From Strigamia acuminata (taxonomy: Eukaryota; Arthropoda; Chilopoda; Geophilomorpha; Linotaeniidae): 64,000 nucleotides of DNA. Of this stretch, positions 1 through 10,316 are shown piece after piece. Location of the stretch: NCBI GenBank assembly GCA_949358305.1, contig OX442314.1:37917211-37981210 (forward strand). The letters are read 5' to 3'. A program made the position numbers and the translations under genes. A model generated the notes under the pieces. It made no database searches. It was not told the origin of the DNA and saw only the letters and a list, made by a program, of their open reading frames with translations. Positions within the stretch are counted from its first letter, which is position 1, and each line of letters opens with the position of its first letter.

Positions 1-141
1 TATCTTGACCTCCTCCTCGACGCTTTTCCTCGTTTCACTCGCGCCCAACGCATTCCAAAACGCCTCAAAACTGCTCAAACCCGACTTCTTCTTATGAAAC
101 CAACTTCCCCTCGAATTAATGGTCTTTTATTTATTAATTGA
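1..141 (+). CDS. Possible 3' end of an unidentified reading frame
   Basis: Frame 1 is open from the window edge for 46 codons and stops at TGA 139-141. An AATAAA-like signal follows in AT-rich sequence near 145. The composition (many Leu, Arg, Pro and Thr) looks more coding-like than the following AT-rich DNA, but the piece is too short to assign to a family. It could be the end of a host gene or of another transposon lying outside the window, or chance. Confidence 0.2.
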   Translation, partial: YLDLLLDAFPRFTRAQRIPKRLKTAQTRLLLMKPTSPRINGLLFIN

Positions 142-683
142 TGAAATAAAACACAAGATTAATTAATTAATTTAAATGTAAAAAAAAATATAAAAATTAA
201 TTCAATTTCGTACCCAAAACACGCTTCTGAAATAACGATCACCTTGCCGGCAAGCACCGATTTTGAAATAAAACAAACAATTTACCCTAAAAGAAGTAAA
301 CAAACCTAATTAATTGAAATCGTGTAATCGTTCGACTGAGTGTTAATGTTTTAGATGTCCGGAGCGAGGAAGAACATCGAGTCAACGTACTTATCTTTCT
401 CAGTGCCAAATATCGACGCCAAGTATTCGGCCATTTTTGTTAAAACAAGCTGCATGCAATTGTTAACGGCGGGACTATTATTCTGTCTCTGTGATTCGTC
501 TTCGCATCACACGATGTGCTGAAACTCTAAGCGGGGCGCAAATAAATACGAATCGTACAATAAAAACACGTAATTAATACGTATTTAGTTTAAAAAGGTT
601 CGATAATTCACTTACAAACGTTTAAGCAACAGCTAGCGGATAATCCCAGTTTAATTAGGAATATGGCGGATTCATTGGATTGT
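142..683. other. Unassigned AT-rich sequence
   Basis: No reading frame, repeat or recognisable transposon end was found here. It is AT-rich, with runs such as the A-run near 180, and is probably intergenic or decayed. Confidence 0.4.
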
Positions 684-908
684 TACCCCTAACACCTCCC
701 AGTTACACCTTTCAACACCTTTTAGAAGAATTACACCTTTTTACCAGAAGGTGTAACTCTACGATTTTACACCATTTTCACTCCATTTTCGTTCACTCCT
801 CCTTGTCACACCCTTTAACACCTTTTAACACCTTTTTAGGTGTTAAAAAAAAATAAAAGGTGTATTTGATGCTTTTACACCTTTTTACACCTATTATTTC
901 TCCCAGTG
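684..908. repeat. Degenerate ACACCTTTT repeat cluster
   Basis: The motif ACACCTTTT and close variants recur about ten times, mostly on the plus strand and a few times inverted as AAAGGTGT (near 748, 838 and 859). The spacing is irregular, so it is a degenerate simple repeat and not a clean tandem array. It ends just before the Copia-like LTR remnant. Confidence 0.5.
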
Positions 909-1167
909 TAGTGAGCGCTATCATGTTTTTGTAATCAATTATGGATTCTGTTTGTAAGTTTAATTATTTTATTAAATGCTATTTTTATTTAAACGGTCTA
1001 TTATTTGTTAAGCACGTTTTATATAAGTGCTGAAAGCGTTTATTTTACGACATTCGAGTTGTTCTTGTGCGTGCATCATTATCGCATGCGCGCATTTGCG
1101 AGTTAAACCTCGCGTATTAACGTTTTGCTTACACTATCCGGTTTAATTCCGGATTTGCTCTGCTACA
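909..1167 (+). mobile_element. 5' LTR remnant (R/U5 part) of an old Copia element
   Basis: This stretch follows the same order as the LTR of the young Copia element at 17-23 kb: GGATTCTG, TTTGTAAGTTT, a TTAATAAA-like signal, an AGCAC...GTGCT hairpin (1011-1031), an ATCCGG...CCGGAT hairpin (1136-1154), and the end CTGCTACA at 1167. Two bases later comes a primer-binding-like site. Sequence identity with the young copy is modest, but the order and structures match. The 5' part of the LTR is not recognisable. Confidence 0.6.
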
Positions 1168-1169
1168 AG

Positions 1170-1190
1170 TAGCAGCAGAGGATGGTTGTT
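1170..1190 (+). promoter_or_regulatory. Primer-binding site, initiator tRNA-Met type (degenerate)
   Basis: AGCAGAGGATGGTT matches the complement of the 3' end of animal initiator tRNA-Met (expected TGGTAGCAGAGGATGG). The first few bases are altered from TGGT. The young Copia element has an intact version two bases after its LTR, at 17539. Confidence 0.55.
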
Positions 1191-2110
1191 TTCACTGCCT
1201 CGCAGGTAAATTTTCATTAATTTGTCGCAAATTTTGCGAATTTTCGCGAATTTTCGTTTATTTTCAGGAATTTCAACTATTTTCCGCTTTTTACACGCGA
1301 GGCACGCGTGTAGACATTCACCGTGCTGGATTCAGCAGCTTTTCGCCTTACTTTTATTTTCAGTTGTCGAAATTACATTAATGTTAGTTATTAAGGTATT
1401 CTTAAGGTTTTGGTGGGCCTTTATTAGAATCGTTACCGCCCTTCGGTCATTCCGGCCAAGCAGTAAACGTATTGCCAACCGGTGCTTACCGTGGCAAACG
1501 AACTATCCCGCGGACCCAGGTGGCCGATCGGAGGTTCGTGGGTTGGCCGATTGGGGTTTGCAATCACTTATACTGTAGAAGTGATTTACCATTTGAAATT
1601 TAGACGACAGGAAGACAAAGCCTTCGGACTGATCTATTGCCATGTTAGTGAAACAAAGAAATCTGCTTTGGACTATTGCAAACACGCCAAAAGAGTCTTG
1701 AGACGTCTTATCAAAAATTTACGCCCAGAGTTCACGAGCGCGCCAAGCTGCCATGCGTAGGGAATTTCTCAGTCTACGCCTCGAACAAGAAGAAGAAATG
1801 GCGGACTTCATTGGTCGCGTGGATTATCATGTATACTCAAGTTAAAAGATGTTAAGGAAGAAATCTCCGGGGATCATCAAGCTCACCAATATTTAGATAT
1901 GCTTCCGCCAGAGTATTCTCAGGTCACCTTTGCGATTTATCATTGGCCCGATGATCAATTCAAATCGGCTCAAGTTGCAGACCAACTGCTGTCCGAATAG
2001 AGGAGGCTCAAATCTATTTCTACGCGTGATTAGACTATCCAATCGACGCTTGCTTACGCCAACGAACAGCAGCAACCAAGAAATTCATCTAGACCTCCGG
2101 GAATTTTTTA
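1191..2110 (+). pseudogene. Copia leader plus broken gag (UBN2 capsid) remnant
   Basis: The first 400 bases resemble the long leader of the young Copia element: TTTTCGCGAATTTTCG repeats, then a CCCTTCGGTCATTCCGGCCAAG segment paralleling 18236-18256. From about 1755 the three frames together read like the UBN2 capsid family of Copia. One piece resembles a helix ending DFIGRVDYHV (1797-1830). Another reads LDMLPPEYSQVTFAIYHWPD (1897-1956), followed by QVADQLLSE and stop TAG at 1998. Frameshifts and stops break it, and no protease, integrase or reverse transcriptase remains. The match to UBN2 is from family knowledge and was not searched. Confidence 0.55.
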
Positions 2111-2134
2111 TTTCAACTTATTTCGATACGATAT

Positions 2135-2442
2135 AGATAATTGATTGTTATTACGTTCAATGTTTATTTCATGTCTTTTTAGTGCATTTAGCACGATGCT
2201 TTGTTGTTTATTTTCGATTAGCATTAGGTATTATGCACCTTGTAATTTATCTCACTTCTCTGTTGTATTTTTCCAACGCCAAATGAAGTTATTGTTATTC
2301 TTTATCAATCCAAGATGTCTGCTCACACAAACATGAGTTTCTTTTGTATTTTTCCTAGAAGTTTAGGACTCGTTTGTAAGTTTTATATAGTTTATTAAAT
2401 ATGTTTATCATTTTAAAGCACTAGGCTCTTATTTTGCACGTA
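2135..2442 (+). mobile_element. 3' LTR remnant of the old Copia element
   Basis: GGACTCGTTTGTAAGTTTTA followed by TTTATTAAATATG (about 2367-2403) parallels the R region of both the 5' remnant (near 945) and the young Copia LTR (17310-17345). The upstream sequence, with scattered GTTTCT and TTATTG, resembles U3. The distal end of the LTR is lost where the foldback element starts. Confidence 0.45.
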
Positions 2443-2561
2443 TATACAAGGTGTTTCGTTTAAGATGCCCAGTCAATTTCTAGAATAAGTATATGCTTTT
2501 TTAAAAAACCAAGCAGACTTTCCTATAGCAAAGTAGGAATGCTGAATCCAATGGTGTAATA

Positions 2562-2842
2562 TTTTGTATATTTTGTATATTTTGGAAATTTTGTATATTT
2601 TGTATATTTTGGAAATTTTGTATATTTTGGAAATTTTATATATTTTGTATATTTTGGAAATTTTGTATATTTTGTATATTTTGGAAATTTTGTATATTTT
2701 GTATATTTTGGAAATTTTGTATATTTTGTATATTTTGGAAATTTTGTATATTTTGTATATTTTGGAAATTTTGTATATTTTGTATATTTTGGAAATTTTG
2801 TATATTTTGTATATTTTGTATATTTTGTATATTTTGTATATT
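2562..2842. repeat. 27-bp minisatellite inside the foldback element
   Basis: About ten copies of a unit built from TTTTGTATATTTTGTATA and TTTTGGAAA (27 bp) lie in tandem. The last copies have lost the GGAAA part and become a TTTTGTATA run. Because 27 is divisible by three and the unit has no stop, both strands stay open (YIL/EIL on one strand, NIQ/NFQ on the other). This is an artefact of the repeat and not evidence of a protein. Confidence 0.9.
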
Positions 2843-2885
2843 TAATCTAGTTTTTTCGTGATACATATATATTATTTTTTTTAGC

Positions 2886-3110
2886 TATGAGTCTAAATAA
2901 AGAAGATCTAATTGGATCAGAAAATATGACTGAAATCAAACAAATAACTACCAACATGAAAGTTAAATATGTAGATATTATTATTTTTTTTTTTTTCTAA
3001 ATATGAATTAAAAAAATTTTTCTTATAGTTCCCAGTCAAGAATATGTATAAACCGAAAGGGATGGAACACGCCAGAAATTTGGTTCACTCCCTACAAGTT
3101 TAAAAAATAT
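2886..3110 (+). pseudogene. Possible captured exon fragments within the foldback element
   Basis: From ATG 2886 a short frame reads MSLNKEDLIGSENM and on to about 2960, then enters a T-run and a TTCTTATAG acceptor-like site near 3029. A second short frame follows with MYKPKGMEHARNLVHS and a stop near 3100. AT-rich sequence and AATAAA (3178) come next. This looks like the last exons of a small gene, but no family is recognised and chance is possible. Confidence 0.25.
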
Positions 3111-4104
3111 AATTGAAGTTAAATTTAATTTAAAATGTAACCTTTATTCTGTTCTGAATTGTTAATGTAATCCACAAATAAATAATGTCAGAGGCAAATT
3201 TCATCTCGACATGTCTATTAATTTTGTTTACAACAATATACAGGATGAGTCAAAAGTCCGAAAACACCTTTTTTTTTGAAAATGACCAAAGATATATCAA
3301 TTCTGTTGATGTAGGCATATAGGAAGTTGATGGTGGGCTATCCAGTGGTCACCTTAAATTTGACCCGGAAGGTCATCTTCAAGGTCATTCACTTTCTAAC
3401 TTTTAAACCGTTTAGGATATAGCAAAATTTCCAATTACAAAGTTGTAGAGCACCGTCAAATTAGTACCATCCAACTGATCTTAGTCATCTAAAGTTAAAC
3501 TTTTTCATTTTAAAATGAAAACAAATCAGCTGAAATAAAGCTAGCCATTGTGGCAAAAATTAAATTTCTACTGCAAAAGTACTGAATTTCTTCAATAAAT
3601 GTATTCAAATTTGCATTAATATGCAAGTAAACAAGAAAAATCACTATTTTTTTAATGCCTAAATTATTTTATAAGAATAAAAATTTTCATTTTGCTGATT
3701 TTTTTTTAAGAAAGCAGTAAACTTAAGGTGACTACAATAAGTTGGATAGTACTAATTTGATGGTGCTCTACAACTTTGTAATTGGAAATTTTGCTCTATC
3801 TCAACCAGTTAATGAGTTAGCGAATTGAAAGTGCATTGTTGCATGTCTGTCATAAAATTTGATTACACCATTGAATTCATCATCCCTACTTTGCTGTAAG
3901 ATAGTCTGCTTGGTTTTTTAAAAAAGCATATACTTATTCTGAAAATTGACTGGGCATCTTAAACAAAACACCCTATATAAGCGCGTTAGGTGCTTTTCAC
4001 GTCTCTTCTTTCGTCTCGAGAGCGCGTGCGTACGCCATTGTTCGTGATGTTAGTGAATCTTCACTATTATTTAAAGCTTCCACGGTTTGCATTGTTGCAA
4101 ATGC

Positions 4105-4500
4105 GCACTCCTCTGCTACAGTTACAGTCCTCCGCAACCAGGTGTAGCTGCGGGCCCCAAAAGTGACCTTCCAGAAGTGGGTGGGCCCTGTAGCGTTCAC
4201 GAGTTGTTCCGCATCCAGCATGACAAACGACCGCACTCTGACCATCTCTCCCAGTGTGCTGGCAATGGCGAACAAAACGATCGGGACCCGAGCGTCCAGT
4301 TGCGCCACGTCCACCGCACATTCCCGATAACGTACGACGGTGTGGCCAAAACTACCACGCGTGTCATTCAACCACATGGTCGCCGTGACACGCGGTCTGA
4401 TTAGGGATGGCTCTAGCAGCCATCGCATTTGGGAAATGCACCATGAGACACTACATCGTACCCCTCCCTTAACCACGTGGCGTCCGTCCGAACAGTCACA
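4105..4500 (+). mobile_element. LTR fragment, same family as 58.8-59.4 kb
   Basis: Shared blocks with the copy at 58781-59417 run in the same order: CCGCAACCAGGTG(T/G)AGCTGCGGGCC, CCAGAAGTGGGTGGGCCC (CCGGAAGTGGGTGGGCCC in the other), CGTGTCATTC, a TTAGGGA...CAGC stretch, and the end ACCACGTGGCGTC(C/T)GTCC...CTCACA-like. This copy ends in CACA at 4500 with no primer-binding site after it, so it is a fragment or a solo LTR. Reading frames inside it are incidental. Confidence 0.55.
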
Positions 4501-4539
4501 TATTTGATTACACTTAAGAACTCTACAAGAAAGCTAAGT

Positions 4540-5000
4540 GATTTCGCGCATTAGTGGACGAACTGATGTTTATAAAGATGCCACCCATTCCTGTCTATTT
4601 GAAGGATCTGACATCACATCAACTGAGCAGATGATGTTGACAAAGACCAAATCTGAACCAAAATTAAGTGAAAATCTTGTGATAGCTGCAAGATTATAAC
4701 ATTTTAAATAAAATTTTAGATTGCCAAGAAGTTATGAATGTTCTTTTCATATTTGATCATATATTGTGTAGGTCAAGAAATAATAAGCATCTTGCTTCGT
4801 GTTACCACTGTAACATTTGACTGTTTTATGATTAACATGATTAACTAAACTGCTATTCCTTTCTTGTTCAGGTAGTCAGCGATCGTGTAGATGTGCTCAC
4901 AGATGCGGTAGAAGTAAAAATTAACAAGGAAAATACAATAGAAAGTATGGACACAAACGATGTAGAAAAATCGAAAAAATTAGGCCTAGCAGATTAATTT
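4540..5000 (+). pseudogene. Possible remnants of two host exons
   Basis: A frame ending at TAA near 4698 contains DVYKDATHSCLFEGSD and NLVIAARL. After an intron-like stretch with a TTCTTGTTCAG acceptor-like site (4861-4871), a second frame reads DRVDVLTDAVEVKINKEN and ends KKLGLAD at TAA 4995-4997. Composition is protein-like, but no family is recognised and no start is present. It may be a decayed host gene end. Confidence 0.25.
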
Positions 5001-5329
5001 GGAAATTTAAGCATTGGATAAAACCAGGCAATGACAGGCGTATATTAAATATACTTCATCGTTACTGCTTTTAATTAGCACTGTGCCTTAACCCTGCATT
5101 GACACTAGATTATTTCAAAGATCAAAATTTGGATACATTACAGTCGAAACACTTGTCGAAAAACAACCAAACTGGAAGAATGTAAACATGAGTTCAGACA
5201 ATATTTTTGTGACGCAAAAGCAGGAGTGAGAATTGATGTATTTGTTTGGTGTAAATTGCACGAAACAATTTACTTCGAATGCCTCGAACGCAGTCTTGAA
5301 ATACAAATAAATGTAATTGAGAAATTCGA
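5001..5329. other. Unassigned sequence
   Basis: I see no gene, repeat or transposon end in this AT-rich stretch. Confidence 0.4.
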
Positions 5330-5515
5330 GCTTACAAATGCCACATTCAGGGTGGAAATGAGGGCTTACAAATAATACAAATGCCACATATTCATGTTAG
5401 GAATGCGGGCTTACAAATGCCACATTCATGGTGGAAATGCGGGCTTACAAATGCTACATTCATGTTAGGAATGCGGGCTAATAAATGCCACATTTATGTT
5501 GGGAATGGCGGCTTA
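5330..5515. repeat. Tandem repeat of about 36 bp (AAATGCCACATTCATG unit)
   Basis: About five imperfect copies of GGCTTACAAATGCCACATTC followed by ATG(G/T)TRGGAATGCG. Related units occur inverted at 41285-41400, so this is a dispersed family and not a purely local duplication. Confidence 0.7.
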
Positions 5516-5826
5516 AATACACAACCGCACGACAGTTTAGAACTTCAAGCATTAAAAACGCAACAGACGAAAACAAAATTCAAAATAAAATACCCATTGC
5601 CATCACGGAACATAAAAACGGCCGTCCTTTCCTTTCATTGTCTGCAGCAACGTTGACAAGTACGTTTCAGTACGGGGGCTCCACTAGGCAAAACACGACT
5701 TCAGATTCGAAGAAGAATAAATCTTACAGGTTATATTATACAAACCTACATACGGAGGTCCAGAAGAACAATCAAATTAATCACCCAATAAGTTTTTAGA
5801 TTATCATCAGCTAAAAACTAGATTAT
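5516..5826. other. Unassigned spacer left of BEL element 1
   Basis: No supported gene. Two short overlapping open frames exist but show no family features. The sequence just before the LTR (AGATTAT) gives one side of the insertion; the other side is not visible because the 5' LTR is interrupted. Confidence 0.4.
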
Positions 5827-6143
5827 TGTTATTTCTAACACACTGCAAGCTTTCCAAATCCTCGAATCGTCTCGTAACAACAAAGTGTCGCCTGTTATTG
5901 TTAATCGTTCGCGTTCAAAATCGATTTCAAGTTAGTCTCAACTTGAAAGAATGTAAAAGTCCACCCAAGGAAAGAACAACACGTCCACTCGATCTGGTTA
6001 CAAAGTTTACACTGGTATTTTATTCGTTTTTAGAATACAGATTAAAAGATTAAAATAAAACAAAGGAAAATTCCAAATATTCATGACACGTTAAAATATG
6101 CTAATTTCGTCATCCGCGTCATATTCAAATGTGGGTCATCACA
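5827..6143 (-). repeat. 3' LTR of BEL element 1
   Basis: In element orientation it starts TGTGATGACCC (at 6143) and ends AATAACA (at 5827), 317 bp, with the usual TG...CA ends. An AATAAA polyadenylation signal lies near 6015. The distal 159 bp are repeated at 11177-11335. The start is inferred from the TG dinucleotide and typical LTR beginning; no convincing polypurine tract precedes it, so it could be off by some bases. Confidence 0.65.
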
Positions 6144-6287
6144 CCAAATTCATGAACAATCAAAGGTCAAATACTAAACAGAAACAATTATGCATTAAAC
6201 ATTATCAAACACTATTAACTTTAAAACCGAATCAATAAAATCAATAAAATCAAGAAAACAACATTTTACAAAAACACTTTCAAATTC

Positions 6288-9200
6288 TTAATTTTCACAT
6301 TGGGCCCCGTTGAGCTTGCTCTCAACTATCTCTTCGTGGGACTCCAAGACACACAATCTCTGAACTGGACGCCTCAGTCGCTTTCCCGTGGCAAGTCGAA
6401 TCTCGCATGACCTCACTTTTCCGTCTCTCCCTGGAAACACTTCGACTACTTGCCCCATCAACCAAACAGATCGGGGTTGATTTTCGTCTTGTATAAGCAC
6501 TACATCGTTTTTACGCAACTCCTTTTTCTCACGTGCGGTCTTGAAAACTCGTAACTCGGTCAGGTATTCGTTTCGCCATCTTTTCCATAACTGCTGTATC
6601 AACTTCTCTCGCAGTTTCCATCTTTTTAACAACTCTACAGAATGAGACGGCATTTCTTTGGTAATGCATTGATGTGTCCCTGGAAGAGTCACCAGTCGTC
6701 TTCCAATCAAAAAATGTGAAGGAGTCAAAGGCTCTTTCTCATTGGCGTCGCCATAAACGTAAGATATGGGTCGAGAATTAATCATTGCCTCGACTTCACA
6801 CAAGACTGTGGTCAACTCTTCAAAGGTCAACACTTTTTTCCCCAAAATTTTCTTCAAACAGGTTTTCACGGAGCGGACCATCCGTTCCCAAAATCCGCCC
6901 CACCATACCGCTCGCTCCACTATAAATTTCCACTCTACGCATTTAGATACTAAATAACAATTCAATTCCCCTTCCAAAATACCACTCAACAACACTCGTA
7001 ACTCAGCGTCGGCTCTCTTGAAAGTTTTAGCATTGTCAGAATATATCACGGTTGGCACGCCTCTTCTTGCAAAAAATCGACGCAAAGACATGACAAAGTC
7101 CTCGGTGCTCATCGTTGTTACCAATTCGAGATGAATCGCGCGTGTCACTGCGCACGTAAATACAACAATGTAACTTTTTTGTCCGTTTCTTTGGTATAAA
7201 GGACCGGCAAAATCTATCCCCACCACCTGAAATGGCTCCGCTTTCTTGGTTCGGTCAATGGGTAATGGGGCTTCCAGTTGTTGCATGAGTCTCCCTTGTA
7301 CACGTCTGCAAATAAAACAATTTTTTATTACTCGTTTGACGCAACTTCTCGCATGTGGAATCCAGTATTTGGTTCTAATTTCCGCCAAGGTTGCAGTCAA
7401 TCCTCCGTGGAACACTTTCTCGTGCGCGTTTCGAATTATTAGTTTGGTTAAATAATGTTTGTCGTGTAGTACTAAAGGTCCGTTCACTCCTTGATTCACT
7501 TCACCCCAATCAACTCTCGTTCGCACTTGTAATAAATCATTATTGTCCAAAACACAATCTATTTGTCCCAATGTGGACATCCGATCTCGTTCTCGCCCTG
7601 CTCGAATCGCCTTTCGCTCCTCGGAATAATGAACTCGCTGCACCGCTCGAACCCAGTATTCCTCTGCCGTCCTCATCTCGACGATTGTCAATGGAGTTCC
7701 ATCTCGTGTCTTGCGCTTCAGGTTAGTGATGAATCGCATCACCCATCCAGTCACCTTCACCAATCTCGTCCAGCATCCATAGTCGTTTGGGTTCAAAATT
7801 GGCCCCAAGTTCTCGTAATTGTCAATTATCACGTTTACCATTTCTTCCGACTCGTCGTCCTCGTTAATCGGCTCATCTGCTGCTTGTGGCCACTCTGCCT
7901 CGTTTTTGGATAGCCATTCTGGTCCCGTCCACCAAGTTTGGTTGTCGACCAGCTTCTGCGCTTCTAGCCCTCGAGTCACCAGGTCGGCTGGGTTCTCTCG
8001 GCCTGGTACGTGTCGCCACTCCACTTCTGGCGCGTTGAGTCGAATTTCTTCAATTCGTCGGCTCACGAATGGATCCGTTCGTCCCTTGTTGTGAGTGATC
8101 CACGCCAGCACGATAGTCGAATCAGTCCAACAAACCACACGTGTCGCCGACAATCTGCTCAATCGTTTTGTCAATCGCGACGCCAATAATGCTCCTAACA
8201 ATTCCAGTCGCGGAAGAGTTACTGTTTTTACCGGCGCAATCCTAGATTTGGACAAAATAAAAGACAAAAAATTATCACACTTTCCGCTGGTCTTTAAGTA
8301 TGCGACGACACCATAAGCCAGCGGACTTGCGTCACAAAACAAATGCATTTCGAGATTTAAACTGTTCTCTTCAAGTCCAATCCAGCGTGGCACTTGGATC
8401 TGTTTCAAAACTGGAATTTGCATCTTCCAATCTCTCCATCTCTCTGCTTCGATCGTGGGCAAAACCTCATCCCACTTCAACTTCAACCGCCACAGACTTT
8501 GGAAAATCATTTTACCGGTCACAGTAAATGGGGCGCAAAATCCCAGCGGATCAAAAACACTTGCCACCAGACGGATTACTTGACGTTTAGTGTCCTCACT
8601 CGATTGATACAGCTCCATTAGTTCACTCATTTCAATTGACAAATTATCATGTTCTAAATTCCATACCAAACCCAACACTTTCGTCGTTTTCTTTGCCCTG
8701 TTCGCTTCGTCGACGATTGCCGTCCGCACGACGTCCGAATTCGACATCCATTTGGTCAACTTCATGTTGGCTTCGCCCAACACCGTTGTGACTTCTTGGC
8801 AAGTTTGTAGTAGTTTGTTGGCATTTGCTTGACTGTTGAGAAAATCATCTACGTAAAACTTGTTTATTACCAACGCAATTGTTTCTTCAAATTGATCCCT
8901 GTATTTTTCCAAATGTTCTCGAATTGTTGCGTTCAACAAGAATGGGCTGGGTTTCGCGCCGAACAATACACGAGTGTACCGTAAAATTCGCACTCGAATG
9001 GGTCCCTTCCCGTCCCAATCCTCAAACATCCAAAAAATGCGCAAACAGTCTCGATCGTCCGTGTTCACATCAATTCGATGAAATGCTTTTTCGATATCTC
9101 CAATCGCAGCAAAAACGTACATTCTGAAATCAATGACAATGTCAATTACTTCTGGCAACAAATTGGGCCCCGTGAATAAACAATCGTTCAGCGACAAGCT

Positions 9201-10311
9201 ATTGGCTCGGTGTGACGACGCGTCGCAAACCACTCGTAATTTTGTCGTCTCTCGTTGTTCCTTGATCACGGGGCTGTGGGGCAAGTAATAACATCTCTCG
9301 TCCCTCGTTGGTCCAACTGGAACGTCCTCCAAAATACCCTCAGCAAGCTGTGTGTCAATCACAGCTCGATATTTCTCGTACATCTTCGGGTCTTGTTTGA
9401 ATCGTCGCACAAGATTCCAAAACCTCTTCAGCGCAATGGAGTAATTGTCGTCCAACTCGTTTTTAGTCACGAGCCAAGGCAGTCGCACCTCGTAACGTTG
9501 TCCCGTCCATCGCAAGGATTTTTTAAAACTTTCCAACGCTTGCAGATTCTCATCAGTTTTGTCAGTGTTGGACTCGTGTTGTATACCGATGGCGTCCAAT
9601 TCCCAGAAGTTCTGCAATTTAATGTCTAATTTTTCTTCATACTTCACCACATGCACTTGCACAGTTAAATTCGATTCCCTCGTTGCTTGCCCACTGGATC
9701 CTACGACCGTCCACCCGAACAGAGTCTCAAGTCCAACGAGTCCCTGACCAAGTCGTTCGATTCGTCCCGTGACAATCTGCCAAAAATAATCAACACCGAC
9801 CAAAATGGATACTTCTCCTTTTTTCACCGTCTCGTGGGCAACGTTCATTGGTATTCCTCGGGACTTCATCAACGCTTTGACACTGGGATTAATCGACTTG
9901 GTCACGGAACTCGTTATCCACGGCACCACGATCGCATGAATTTCGATTTCTCCCTCGTTGCCGTTCGTCGACTTAAGTGTGACCTGCACCAGCTTGCGCT
10001 TCTCCGCCCGACTGTCGGTCTCTCCAAATGGCACGATGTTCATTTCTCGTTCTCCAATCTGCTTCGCTCCTAATTCTTGAGACAGCTTTTCAGTCACAAA
10101 AGTACGATGGCTTCCACTGTCAAAGAAGCACTGGACGGCTTTGCATTTGGACTGTGACTCCACGTTGACTGTCATCACCTGAAAATACAAATTGGCAGGA
10201 TTATGTTCGACCACCGTGGTCACTTTGGTCTCGTCCTCGTCGTCGTCCTCGCACAACGCCGTGTAATGTTTTCTTTTGCACTTGTCGCAGCGCAACTTGG
10301 ATTGACAGACC
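6288..10311 (-). CDS. pol: BEL/Pao pol polyprotein (protease, reverse transcriptase, RNase H, integrase)
   Basis: About 1,340 codons are open. The apparent first codon is TTG right after an in-frame TAG, so this is not a true start; it marks the far side of a gag deletion. Domains in order: the second gag zinc knuckle CDKCKRKHYTALC (residues 9-21), aspartic protease DSGSHRTF (about 65), BEL-type reverse transcriptase with catalytic YVDDF (about 487), RNase H (CDASPLAYG, WTDSTIVLAW), integrase zinc domain (HEKVFHGG...CFICRR), and integrase triad residues in IDFAGP (about 1033), YSDNAKTF (about 1089) and WWGGFWERM (about 1138). A C-terminal DUF5641-like domain ends with RLCVLE. It would copy the element RNA and insert the DNA. 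The catalytic motifs look intact, but expression is doubtful because the upstream gag no longer joins in frame. Confidence 0.9.
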
Positions 10312-10316
10312 AACTA

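Larger units (their letters stand above)
2445..3977. mobile_element. Foldback element with long terminal inverted repeats (non-autonomous DNA transposon)
   Basis: The left end (about 2443-2545) and right end (about 3860-3979) are inverted copies. Both begin TATA(C/T)A(A/G)GGTGTTT and continue through AAGATGCCCAGTCAATTT, GTATATGC and CCAAGCAGACT, ending near TACTTTGC and a TGGTGTAAT block. Inside is a second inverted pair: CCAATTACAAAGTTGTAGAGC at 3431-3451 and its complement at 3765-3785. No transposase frame is visible. A TA target duplication is possible because both ends lie in TATA, but this is uncertain. The GGTGT-type end resembles many mariner-like or MITE termini. Confidence 0.7.

Noticed and set aside
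2564-2866. Open frames on both strands over the minisatellite (about 93 and 76 codons)
   Set aside because: They follow from a stop-free 27-bp repeat whose length is a multiple of three; the proteins are pure YIL/EIL or NIQ/NFQ repeats.
3997-4476. Minus-strand frame of 159 codons
   Set aside because: It lies inside an LTR fragment whose second copy at 58.8-59.3 kb does not keep the same protein; no domain is visible.
6766-10073. Plus-strand frames antisense to BEL pol, such as 9687-10073 and 7391-7726
   Set aside because: Shadow frames opposite well-supported pol motifs.
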